Assembly: GCA_942491525.1 (NCBI GenBank)
Contig: CALOBW010000033.1
Location: forward strand, 124,001-188,000
Direction: 5' to 3'
Source: CAYWBU01 sp942491525
Lineage (GTDB): Bacteria > Desulfobacterota > Desulfomonilia > UBA1062
DNA: 64,000 bases
Shown piece after piece: positions 42,630-50,974 of this stretch (the first letter of the stretch is position 1; every line of letters starts with the position of its first letter). Both the position numbers and the translations under genes were made by a program. Under the pieces are notes generated by a model, which ran no database searches, was not told the origin of the DNA, and was given only the letters and a program-made list of their open reading frames with translations.

Positions 42630-44426
42630 ATGAGCACACAGAGTTGGGCTGAACTGCTGCCGACACTCTCGAGGGTCGACCTGAGCTTCAGCTTCAAGAT
42701 CGGTGATATTGATGCGGATGTGATTTCGCGCAGAATCTGCAGCGCCATAGAGGCATTGAATCTGCCAGATGATCTGAATCTGCTTGAAATCGAGATGGCC
42801 CTGACTGAAGCCATGATCAATGCAATTGATCATGGCTGTCTTGAATTGCACTCTGAGGATAAATCATCCAGCCTGGATGCCTGCGGACGCTACCTGGAGT
42901 TACGCGAGGCACGCATCAAGGATCCGCGCTACTCGCAGATGGAGGTCAAAGTTCGCATCCTGCTTAATGAGAGCCGCCTAACCTTTCTGGTGACTGACCC
43001 TGGCGCCGGTATTCCCAAGAGAATCAAGTCCCATAAAAAGATCGTGCCTTACGGCCGGGGACTGCCGATGATAAAAAGCTTGATGGACCGCACTATTATC
43101 AGGCATAACCCATCAACGATACAGATGACGAAATACCTGAACAGCGACGAAGCAAACACCAAGAAGAGAAACATGAAAAACGAGCAGATCTCCCGCAACC
43201 TTCTGGACATGATGGACTCCGGCCTGGTCATTATCGACCATACCGGCGAGGTTGTCCTGTGGAACCGGGCCGCAGAGCAGATCACTTCACTTAGCGTTGA
43301 CGCGGTCGAAGGCAGGTTGATTGACGAGCTGCCGGACATTCTGCCGGGACTGATAGACTCCCGCCGCCACAATTTACATATTGAGACTCCCGGCAATGGC
43401 TCCAAGTATCTGGAAAAAGTTATCAACTCCATTGATATCGGCCAGGAGCAGCCGGCCAAAGCCATTCTATTCACGGACATCACCGATATCACCACCGCCC
43501 GTCAGGAGATGGAGAACTACCTGATGGAAACGGCCGAGACCAAGGACATGCTGGAGGAGCAGGCCGCCCAGCTGGCCATCAGCCTGGCAGAGGTGGATGA
43601 GAAGAAGGACATCATTGAGGCCCAGAACGAAAAGATGATGCACGAGCTTGAGATGGCCGGAGAATTACAGAAAAGCCTGCTGCCTGACATCTATCAGAGC
43701 TTCAACGGGGTCAACTTTGCATCCAAGCACACCCCGTCCATTGGTATCGGCGGTGATCTTTACGATGTGGTCGATCTGGGACAGGGGCTGACCGGCTTCA
43801 TCATTGCCGACGTTTCCGGTCACGGCGTGGCCGCGGCCCTTGTGGCATCCATGTTCAAGATGAGCTTTCACACCCATGCCGCCAATGTTGCCAGCCCCAA
43901 AATTCTATTCCACATGCTCAATGAGATGATGAACCCCCTGCTGGCTGAAGATTACATCACATCCTTCTATCTGATCGTCGACAAGGAGGAGAGCACCATC
44001 ACCTACTCTAACGCCGGCCACCCTGCGCCGCTCTTCTACCGACGCGAGACCGATGAGATCATCGAGCTCGATACGGACGGCTTCTTCATCGGCATGTTTG
44101 AAAACGGCGACTATCAGGAAAAAAGTCTGCCGATAGCCGAAGGCGACGCCCTGCTGCTTTTCACCGACTGCATCCTGGAGGCGCAGAACGCCGACCAGGA
44201 GGAGTTTGGCCGCGACCGCCTGAAGGAGTTGTTCATGCAGGCCATAAAAGAAGGTCAGGGGCAGGAGGTTATCGACAGGGTCGAGGCGAGCGGCTATGAG
44301 TATATCGCAACCGAGCGCTTCGATGACGATTTCACCGTCCTGCTGCTTGAATTCTCAAAGCGGGCCAAAAGCTCAATCCCGGATGTGGAGGAGAATCCCC
44401 ACGGCGGTGAGTTTGAAGAGTTTTAG
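42630..44426 (+). CDS. RsbW-like kinase - PAS - SpoIIE-type phosphatase fusion
   Basis: A 598-residue cytoplasmic regulator. Domain 1 (about 20-180) is a GHKL ATPase of the anti-sigma-factor kinase type with EMALTEAMINAIDHG (E60, N64, H68), TDPGAGIP and GRGLPMIKSLMD. Domain 2 (about 195-290) is a PAS domain (SGLVIIDHTGEVVLWNRAAEQI). A coiled coil links it to a PP2C/SpoIIE domain (about 350-585) with GIGGDLYDVV, ADVSGHGVAAA, SNAGHPAP and FDDDFTVLLLE. Kinase and phosphatase activities toward the two STAS proteins of this operon are the likely function. The last residues are GGEFEEF, like the receptor tail. The stop overlaps the convergent radical SAM gene by 4 bases. Confidence 0.88.
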   Translation: MSTQSWAELLPTLSRVDLSFSFKIGDIDADVISRRICSAIEALNLPDDLNLLEIEMALTEAMINAIDHGCLELHSEDKSSSLDACGRYLELREARIKDPRYSQMEVKVRILLNESRLTFLVTDPGAGIPKRIKSHKKIVPYGRGLPMIKSLMDRTIIRHNPSTIQMTKYLNSDEANTKKRNMKNEQISRNLLDMMDSGLVIIDHTGEVVLWNRAAEQITSLSVDAVEGRLIDELPDILPGLIDSRRHNLHIETPGNGSKYLEKVINSIDIGQEQPAKAILFTDITDITTARQEMENYLMETAETKDMLEEQAAQLAISLAEVDEKKDIIEAQNEKMMHELEMAGELQKSLLPDIYQSFNGVNFASKHTPSIGIGGDLYDVVDLGQGLTGFIIADVSGHGVAAALVASMFKMSFHTHAANVASPKILFHMLNEMMNPLLAEDYITSFYLIVDKEESTITYSNAGHPAPLFYRRETDEIIELDTDGFFIGMFENGDYQEKSLPIAEGDALLLFTDCILEAQNADQEEFGRDRLKELFMQAIKEGQGQEVIDRVEASGYEYIATERFDDDFTVLLLEFSKRAKSSIPDVEENPHGGEFEEF

Positions 44427-45694
44427 CCCAGATATGGGTTGAAATATCCGCCGCGCACCGGCAGATTCTCAATCAGGTTTTTGACTCCCAGCCCCTCTTC
44501 GGGCTCAATCCTCAGCTGCTTGATATAGAAATCAGGGTCAATATTGAGGTTGCGCCACTGCACCATATCGGCCCCGGTCCTTGATATAAAGTCCTCAAGG
44601 GCGTCAACCTCAGCCGGCGAATCGGTCAGCCCCGGAAAGACGAAGAGATTCAGCGAGACAAATTTGCCGCGCTGCTTCATCTCAATGGCACTCCGGCGCA
44701 CATCGTCAAAGCTGTAACTCTGCCGATAATAGCGGCCGTAGGTCTGCGGGTTGGCCGAATTCATGCTGACCCGCAGGCTATCAAGCCCGGCATCGGCCAG
44801 AGCCGCCACCTTATCCGGCAGACTGGCATTGGAATTAAGATTGATCGTACCCCTGCTCGTACGGCTGCGGATCAGACGGATGGCCTGCTCCAGCACATCG
44901 GCCACCAATAAAGGCTCGCCCTCGCAGCCCTGTCCGAAGCTGACAACGGGATTGGGCGCGCTCTCAAGATGCTTGACCGCCACCTGGGCAATCTCCTCCG
45001 GGGTCGGAGTAATGGTAATGCGCTGCTGGGGCGACGGCGGACCGTAACCCGGCTGGTATGAGATGCAGCCCAGGCAGTTGGCATTACACTTTGGCGAGGT
45101 CGGCAACGGCCCCTCCTCGCGCCCCTGAAAAAGATTGATGGCTGCCGGGCAACCATAACAGGTGGCGCAATGGGAAAGCTGTTTGACCATGCGATTATCG
45201 GGAAACTCTGCAACCCACTCTCTGACGCCCGCCGCCACCAGATCCATGTTGAAGGTTTCAGGATCCTGGCGGTCGGAAAGATCGGTGCGCACACCGCAGG
45301 CCACAAAACCGTCACCCGCCCATCCCAGGGCAGTATAGGCAAAGAGCGGCAGCACCGGCGGCGCTTCACAACCTGAATACCAGGCCGGCAGAAACGTCTG
45401 GGTGTGAGCCGCCGGCAAAAAGGCAGCCACCGCATAGGCCGGCTCATCATCATTATAGGGATTGCGCTCCAACACAATCGCCTCACCAGTTTCACGATCC
45501 AGCCCGACTGGATGGCGGTCAGGCAGTACATAAATTTCAGCACCGGCCGGCAGCGCAATAACGTCATCCGGCTGCATGGGATAGAAATCATTCCAGGAGC
45601 GCCCCAGCATGGCCAAGGGCTCAAACTCCATAACGTTACCGTCTTTATCTGCAAAAACCAGGCTGGGTGAATTCATATGGAGTGAATATTCCAT
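44423..45694 (-). CDS. Radical SAM protein of unknown function
   Basis: A 423-residue protein. After about 200 residues of non-radical-SAM sequence that includes CATCYGCPA, the cluster motif CNANCLGC (CxxxCxxC) appears, followed by SFGQGCEGEPLL, INLNSNASLPD and LDSLRVSMNSANPQTYGRYYR, the usual barrel motifs. The N-terminal region has no recognisable cofactor site apart from that Cys pair, which might bind an auxiliary cluster. Related proteins occur in Geobacter relatives. The substrate is unknown. It is convergent with the che cluster and divergent from the Nudix gene. Confidence 0.8.
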   Translation of the reverse strand: MEYSLHMNSPSLVFADKDGNVMEFEPLAMLGRSWNDFYPMQPDDVIALPAGAEIYVLPDRHPVGLDRETGEAIVLERNPYNDDEPAYAVAAFLPAAHTQTFLPAWYSGCEAPPVLPLFAYTALGWAGDGFVACGVRTDLSDRQDPETFNMDLVAAGVREWVAEFPDNRMVKQLSHCATCYGCPAAINLFQGREEGPLPTSPKCNANCLGCISYQPGYGPPSPQQRITITPTPEEIAQVAVKHLESAPNPVVSFGQGCEGEPLLVADVLEQAIRLIRSRTSRGTINLNSNASLPDKVAALADAGLDSLRVSMNSANPQTYGRYYRQSYSFDDVRRSAIEMKQRGKFVSLNLFVFPGLTDSPAEVDALEDFISRTGADMVQWRNLNIDPDFYIKQLRIEPEEGLGVKNLIENLPVRGGYFNPYLG

Positions 45695-45740
45695 CTTTGC
45701 ATAATTGGCAAGATGTTATATCTCAGCAAGAGGAGATCAT

Positions 45741-46289
45741 ATGCATAAGAACTGGAATCTGCTTTCAAGCCACGAGGCATTCAGAGATAACCTGCTCAAG
45801 GTGCAGCACGACCGCTACCGCCTGATCCCCAGCGGAACCGAGCAGGACTTCACCGTGCTGAATTTTGCCGACTGGGTCAACATCATCCCCCTGACCGCTG
45901 ACGGCCAGGTAATCATGATCAGACAGTACCGCCACGGCAACCGCCAGACCTCCATCGAAATCCCCGGCGGAGTCATCGATCCCGGCGAAAGCCCGATGGC
46001 CGCCGCCAGACGGGAGCTGCTGGAGGAAACGGGCTACAGCAGCAACGAGCTTATCGAGCTTGGCAGCGTCGCCCCCAACCCGGCTCTGCAGAACAACCGC
46101 TGCCACACCTTCTTGGCCAAGGGCGTCTGGCGCGAAGCCGAGCAAAGCCTTGACCCGATGGAAGAGATCCAGATCACACCCTACCCGCTCGAACAGGTAC
46201 TGCAGATGGTCGGAAACGGTCAGATTGACCACGCCCTGGTGGTGGCGGCCTTCTCCCTCTATATGCTCTATGATCAAAGATCAAGATGA
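45741..46289 (+). CDS. Nudix hydrolase, ADP-ribose pyrophosphatase-like
   Basis: It hydrolyses nucleoside diphosphates linked to another group. The Nudix box is intact in GGVIDPGESPMAAARRELLEETGY, preceded by VIMIRQYRHGNRQTSIEIP as in ADP-ribose pyrophosphatases. The ATG at 45741 (MHKNWNLLSS) is chosen because AGGAG lies 6 bases upstream. The frame is open 12 codons earlier. 182 residues. Confidence 0.87.
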   Translation: MHKNWNLLSSHEAFRDNLLKVQHDRYRLIPSGTEQDFTVLNFADWVNIIPLTADGQVIMIRQYRHGNRQTSIEIPGGVIDPGESPMAAARRELLEETGYSSNELIELGSVAPNPALQNNRCHTFLAKGVWREAEQSLDPMEEIQITPYPLEQVLQMVGNGQIDHALVVAAFSLYMLYDQRSR

Positions 46290-46386
46290 CGCATTGAATT
46301 GTCATTCATTTTGCAATTGACATCTCAAAAATCATATGCCCTAGATATAACCGCTTGTCTTTAAAATCTTATTCTGGAGGTATCGC

Positions 46387-47157
46387 ATGGAATTTGAAAA
46401 CCTGATCCTGGAAAAACAAAATAACATCGGCATCCTGACCATTAACCGCCCCTCGGCCAACGCCATCAACCTGGCCACCATGGAGGAGTTTGGCAAAGCC
46501 CTCGACGCAATTGAAAATGACTCTGACATCAGAGTCCTGATCATCACCGGCGCCGGCGAAAAAGGCTTCTCAGCCGGATTCGATGTCAGTGATGCCGCCA
46601 ATGCCGAGAAGATCGGCATCCTGGGCTCAGCCACCTGGACCCGCATAGAACGCATGGCCAAACCGGTGATTGCCGCGATCAACGGCTTTGCCCTCGGCGG
46701 CGGCTGCGAACTGGCCCTGGCCTGCCACTTCCGCGTCATGTCGGACGCCGAGAAGGCCAAGATCGGCCTGACCGAGCTGAACCTGGGCATCATCCCGGGC
46801 TGGGGCGGCACCCAGCGCATGATGCGCATTGTTGGCCGCGCCAAAGCCATGGACCTTATTCTTTTCAGTAGACGTCTCAATGCCGTCGAAGCTCAGGAGA
46901 TCGGCCTGGTCAACTCGGTGGTGCCGGCTGACGCCGTCCTGAGCAGCGCCATCACCCTGGCTGAAAAACTGGCCAAACGCCCGCCCCTGGCCGTCGCTGC
47001 GGTGCTCAAGGCCATGTCGACCGGACAGGACTACGGCATCGACGAGGGTCTCAAGGTAGAGCAGGAGGGTGTTGTGATCACCAAGAACTCCAAAGATGCC
47101 ATGGAGGGCTTCACGGCCTTTTTTGAGAAGCGCGAGGCCAACTTCATCGGCCAGTGA
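46387..47157 (+). CDS. Enoyl-CoA hydratase/isomerase (crotonase) family protein
   Basis: A 256-residue crotonase. The oxyanion hole is formed by GFSAGFDV and FALGGGCELALACHFR. The first catalytic Glu is in LTELNLGIIPGWGGTQR. The second catalytic position, Glu164 of rat crotonase, appears as Asp in AKAMDLILFSRR, so activity may differ from plain hydration. A CTGGAGG ribosome site precedes the ATG. No other beta-oxidation gene is adjacent, so the pathway is unclear. It is convergent with the antiporter gene and abuts it. Confidence 0.88.
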   Translation: MEFENLILEKQNNIGILTINRPSANAINLATMEEFGKALDAIENDSDIRVLIITGAGEKGFSAGFDVSDAANAEKIGILGSATWTRIERMAKPVIAAINGFALGGGCELALACHFRVMSDAEKAKIGLTELNLGIIPGWGGTQRMMRIVGRAKAMDLILFSRRLNAVEAQEIGLVNSVVPADAVLSSAITLAEKLAKRPPLAVAAVLKAMSTGQDYGIDEGLKVEQEGVVITKNSKDAMEGFTAFFEKREANFIGQ

Positions 47158-48333
47158 TCAGAAGTAGTCTGCTATCAGCAGCCGGCGCCTGAGCTGCCGA
47201 AAAAGAGCCGGATAGACAACTGAACTTATAATAGCTGCACCTGTTATGATTTCAACATCATACAATCTGAGCAGGTGCAGCTCCTCGCCGATCTGTGCCA
47301 CGGCCACCACCAGCGGCAGCGGAAAGGCCATGGCAATCGGAATCAGGACCGACTCGCGCAGCCCAAACCCCGCCAACGGCAGAACTATGCCAGCGGCCAG
47401 TCTGACGGCCAGAGTCAGACCAACCAGCCCCAGCGCACGGCCGATGACAAGTGGTTTTATCAGGGCCAGCGGATCAAGCGCCATGCCCACATGAATAAAG
47501 AATATCGGAATCAGAAAGCCATAGCCGATTGCACTCATTCCTGACATTATATCGCGTTTCTGGCTAAATATGGCGGCAAACAGCAGACCACCCAGAAACG
47601 CCCCCAGCATAACCTCCAGATCAAAAAGAGCCGCCAGGGCAACGAAGACAAACATGTTCAGAAAGTTGCTGCGGATACCGCTCTCACTGGCGGTTCCGGT
47701 CCGCGTAAACAGGACCGCCAGCTCCGGATGCCACCAGAGCAGCAACTTAAAAAGGCGCATCAGCACGTATGCAAGCAGGACGAACATCCCGACTTTCAGC
47801 CAGTGCTGCATTCCGGCAGGCGTCAGACCGAAACGCACACTGAGACTGACGACGCTCAAGGCGGCAAGGCTCACAATCTCGCCAATGCTGCTAACAAAGA
47901 GCAGCTCCTGGCCGAGCGCGGTGTGCTGAAGATGCATCTCCCTCAGAACCGCATAAACCAGTGCAACCGAAGTTGTCAGTAGGATCAGAGCATAGAAAGG
48001 CGCCATGCCGATAAAGCCGACGGCCAAAGCGCTGATCAGCAGCACCAGTCCGAAATACATGAGCAGAACCAGCAGCCGAGAATATCCAGCGGGCCCAAAA
48101 ACGCCTGGCTCAATCTCAAGGCCCGCCATATACATCAGAACGATAAATCCGAACATGGCCAGAAATTCCAACAAGCTGCCGCTTACCGGCTCGTAGCCGA
48201 TCAGCAGGCCGATGGTGACCCCGTAGAAAATCTCGCCCACCGCCGCCGGTATGCGCAATCGATCGCTGAATATGGGCATCATAAAACCGCCCAAGACAAC
48301 CAGCAAAACCCTCACGGCCTCAAGCTTATCCAT
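47158..48333 (-). CDS. CPA2-family Na+(K+)/H+ antiporter membrane subunit
   Basis: A 391-residue integral membrane protein with about twelve hydrophobic segments, of the KefB/NapA-type monovalent cation:proton antiporter-2 family. It shows PAAVGEIFYGVTIGLLIG and FMYMAGLEIEPGVF-type motifs in the first half. The start at 48333 (MDKLEAVRVLLVVLGGF) is chosen because the 31 codons upstream are Trp/His/Arg-rich and unlike the family. It overlaps by 8 bases the gene upstream, which encodes RCK and Usp-like domains, so a two-subunit transporter is likely. Confidence 0.87.
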   Translation of the reverse strand: MDKLEAVRVLLVVLGGFMMPIFSDRLRIPAAVGEIFYGVTIGLLIGYEPVSGSLLEFLAMFGFIVLMYMAGLEIEPGVFGPAGYSRLLVLLMYFGLVLLISALAVGFIGMAPFYALILLTTSVALVYAVLREMHLQHTALGQELLFVSSIGEIVSLAALSVVSLSVRFGLTPAGMQHWLKVGMFVLLAYVLMRLFKLLLWWHPELAVLFTRTGTASESGIRSNFLNMFVFVALAALFDLEVMLGAFLGGLLFAAIFSQKRDIMSGMSAIGYGFLIPIFFIHVGMALDPLALIKPLVIGRALGLVGLTLAVRLAAGIVLPLAGFGLRESVLIPIAMAFPLPLVVAVAQIGEELHLLRLYDVEIITGAAIISSVVYPALFRQLRRRLLIADYF

Positions 48334-49735
48334 CCGCCACCAACACCAGAGTCGATATCGCAGCTCGACTCGCCAACAGAAATGGCACTGAGGGCCTGAA
48401 GTATGAGAGTGACTCCATCTGCGCATAGCCGACCACCAAGAGGGCCGGAGCTTCCAACAGCCGCAGCGTCTCCAGCACCGGATTCCCAGCCATGGTCACA
48501 TACTCAATTTCGGCATCATGTATCTTGGAGAAGTCAGCAACAAGCTCACTGCGGCGCACAAAGTCATCAACATCTTGCTCAATCTGCAACTCTGGCGGCG
48601 GCGTCACGAAGACGGCCTTCAACTTGACATGCAGGAGTTTGCAAATCTCAATCGCAGGCTCAATCACACTTACCGGATTATTGCAGTTGAGCGAAACCAC
48701 CACCTCGCCATACGGGAAGCTGCCGCGGGCCAGCAGGAAAGGCCGCCGGCACTGTCTGAAAATCTGCTTCAGCTTATGCCTGCCCATAAGGCGGTGACGC
48801 TGGTCACTGAGCACATAGAGCCCGATATCCTCGACGGACTGGACCATCTGCAGGGTCGAGCTGACCTCCCGCAACAGCATCACATTTTCATGCTTTACGC
48901 GCTCAAGCACAGTTTTATCGATATGGCTGCGATAGGGATAAAAAATCATGGCCGTCGAGCGCATATGATCATGCAGGTAGATGGCCTCATCGAGCAAGTG
49001 CGGTCTTTCGGTATGCAAAGCCAAAGCGAGGTTGGCCCCGAATTGCAGCGGGAACTGCGGCACCCCCTCCAGAAAGATATTGGCGAGCCCGTTCAAAACA
49101 CTGGATTCCCCGACCAGCACGATGCGGTCCCCCACCCGAATGGTGGAGCTGCCATCGGGAACTATCATCTCCGAATCACGTTGGATTGCCGCCAGACGCC
49201 AACCGTCCTGCTTGAGCGAGCTGACTTCGCGATCAGTAAAGGGCGACTTGGCCGCAACCTGATACTCGACAACCTGACCACGCTCCCGCAGCGTCTCAAG
49301 CACGTGCATAGAGCAGCCGCTGACTCGGCTGCCGAGCAGACGGAAGGCGGTCACGGCCGGATCAATCAGCATAACCCCATACGATTCAAACGGCTGGGCA
49401 TCATCCCAGCGCAGCACTACAATCGGCAGATCAAGCTTAAGAATCTCACGCACGAGGCGACAGACCTCCAGGCTGTATTGCTGCTCAGCATAGGCCAGCA
49501 GGATACAGCCAAGGCCGGCCAGGTCCAGATCCTGCCAGACCCTGATGCCGCAGGCGTCTCCCGCGATGAAGTTCACATCTGGCAGCTGGCTGCGCATTTC
49601 CGCCAGCCAAGCCTGATCATGCTCAACCACATATGTACTCCAGTGATTGGCTATCTCATGCAGGAGTGCCAGATCAGCCGCACTGAATCCGCAGAGCAGT
49701 GCGCCAAATTCGCTGTCAGAATAAAAAAGGCCCAT
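48326..49735 (-). CDS. Cytoplasmic regulatory subunit: RCK-like (TrkA-N/TrkA-C) plus Usp-like domains
   Basis: A 469-residue soluble protein. Residues about 8-125 look like a TrkA-N/RCK domain whose nucleotide-binding GxGxxG has decayed to CGFSAAD. Residues about 175-235 form a TrkA-C domain (WRLAAIQRDSEMIVPDGSSTIRVGDRIVLVG). The C-terminal half (about 240-469) resembles two universal-stress-protein-like domains. Coupling to the antiporter gene supports a role as its gating subunit. The ATG at 49735 lies inside the stem of the upstream terminator. In-frame GTG codons at 49768 and 49804 are alternatives. Confidence 0.72.
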   Translation of the reverse strand: MGLFYSDSEFGALLCGFSAADLALLHEIANHWSTYVVEHDQAWLAEMRSQLPDVNFIAGDACGIRVWQDLDLAGLGCILLAYAEQQYSLEVCRLVREILKLDLPIVVLRWDDAQPFESYGVMLIDPAVTAFRLLGSRVSGCSMHVLETLRERGQVVEYQVAAKSPFTDREVSSLKQDGWRLAAIQRDSEMIVPDGSSTIRVGDRIVLVGESSVLNGLANIFLEGVPQFPLQFGANLALALHTERPHLLDEAIYLHDHMRSTAMIFYPYRSHIDKTVLERVKHENVMLLREVSSTLQMVQSVEDIGLYVLSDQRHRLMGRHKLKQIFRQCRRPFLLARGSFPYGEVVVSLNCNNPVSVIEPAIEICKLLHVKLKAVFVTPPPELQIEQDVDDFVRRSELVADFSKIHDAEIEYVTMAGNPVLETLRLLEAPALLVVGYAQMESLSYFRPSVPFLLASRAAISTLVLVADG

Positions 49736-49760
49736 GGATACAATATAATGTCCATGGGCC
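49723..49760 (-). terminator. Perfect terminator hairpin overlapping the next gene's start codon
   Basis: GGCCCATGGA (49729-49738) and TCCATGGGCC (49751-49760) make a perfect 10-bp stem with a 12-base loop. On the minus strand six T follow (49728-49723). It terminates the Sel1 gene ending at 49783, yet the ATG of the RCK/Usp gene (49735) is part of its stem and the T-run encodes its codons 3-5. Confidence 0.8.
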
Positions 49761-49782
49761 CTGTGCACTATTGAACGGTCAA

Positions 49783-50841
49783 TTATTCCAGACCGACCTC
49801 CCACTCAAGCTCTTCAAGTTCGGCGGGGGTAAGCTTGGCGGTCACAATTTCCAGATTGGCCTGAGCCTGCTCGTCACCAAGTTTGGCAGCCTTATAGAAC
49901 CACCGGTATGCCTCTTTATAATCCTGCGCAACGCCCTGACCCACGGCATAGAAAGTTCCGATCTGAGCCATAGCGAGCACATATCCCTTTTCAGCTGCCG
50001 CCTTATAGAGATTCAGCGCTTCACCATAGTTCCGATCAACCCCCTGGCCGTTGGCATACATATAACCGAGCCTGAAGGTGGACTCAACATCCCCCTGTTC
50101 GGCAGCTGATCTCAACCAGCGGGCAGCCTTCGGGAAATCCTGAGGCACACCGTCGCCGTTATAATAGACATACCCCAGTACGTTCTGGGCCAGCATCTTG
50201 CCCTGCTCCGCCGCCATGATATACCACTTGACGGCCTCGGGAACATTGCGCCCGACCCCGGTGCCCTCATAGAAGATCGCCCCAAGGTCCATCTGAGCAT
50301 CAACGTTGCCGGCCTCAGCCGCCAGCTTATACCACTTGACCGCCGAGGAGATGTTTTGAGTGACTCCCGGCCCCTGGTAGTGCATGCGGGCTGCATTGTA
50401 CTGATCGTCAACCTGACCCTGGGCCGCAGCTTTCTCATACCAATAAAGCGCCTTCTCATAATCCTGGAAGACGCCAGTACCCTCATAGTACATGCTGGCG
50501 ATATTATGCTGCGCCTGACCGTCGCCATTTTCGGCCGACAGTTCATACCATTTGGCGGCCTCATCATAGTTCTGAAAGACCCCCTGACCCTGGTAGTACA
50601 TCTCCCCTATGAAGCGCTGGGCGTCGGGATTCTTCTGTTCAGCGGCCTTCATGAACCACTGCATGGCCAGATCATAGTTTTGCTCAACCTCATCACCGGT
50701 CAGATACCGCACCCCAAGCATGGTCTGAAAGGTGTCCTTACCGCGATTGGCTTCACGCATAATCTTATTCAGATCAGCCGAGGCGGCCATAGCCGGCAGG
50801 CCAATCAACATAATCATGAGCAGTAGAATATTTCGTTTCAT
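49783..50841 (-). CDS. Exported Sel1-repeat (SLR) protein
   Basis: A 352-residue protein with a signal peptide (NILLLMIMLIGLPAMAAS) and eight to nine consecutive Sel1-like repeats of about 36 residues (pattern A..W...AA..G...AQ..LG..Y..G.GV.....EA). Such solenoids mediate protein-protein contacts in the periplasm. The partner is unknown. The ATG at 50841 has GGAGG six bases upstream. The open frame extends 13 codons further. Followed by a strong hairpin terminator. Confidence 0.88.
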   Translation of the reverse strand: MKRNILLLMIMLIGLPAMAASADLNKIMREANRGKDTFQTMLGVRYLTGDEVEQNYDLAMQWFMKAAEQKNPDAQRFIGEMYYQGQGVFQNYDEAAKWYELSAENGDGQAQHNIASMYYEGTGVFQDYEKALYWYEKAAAQGQVDDQYNAARMHYQGPGVTQNISSAVKWYKLAAEAGNVDAQMDLGAIFYEGTGVGRNVPEAVKWYIMAAEQGKMLAQNVLGYVYYNGDGVPQDFPKAARWLRSAAEQGDVESTFRLGYMYANGQGVDRNYGEALNLYKAAAEKGYVLAMAQIGTFYAVGQGVAQDYKEAYRWFYKAAKLGDEQAQANLEIVTAKLTPAELEELEWEVGLE

Positions 50842-50974
50842 CTTTACCTCCAAGGCAGTCATATCATGCACTATCGACATCTGGCCGGAAACACATTAAG
50901 GAGTCACATCCGCCGCTGGCATCATCTGCTGATTTCAAGTAGTATCGTTTGCAACTATATTTCAGGAGAAACAA

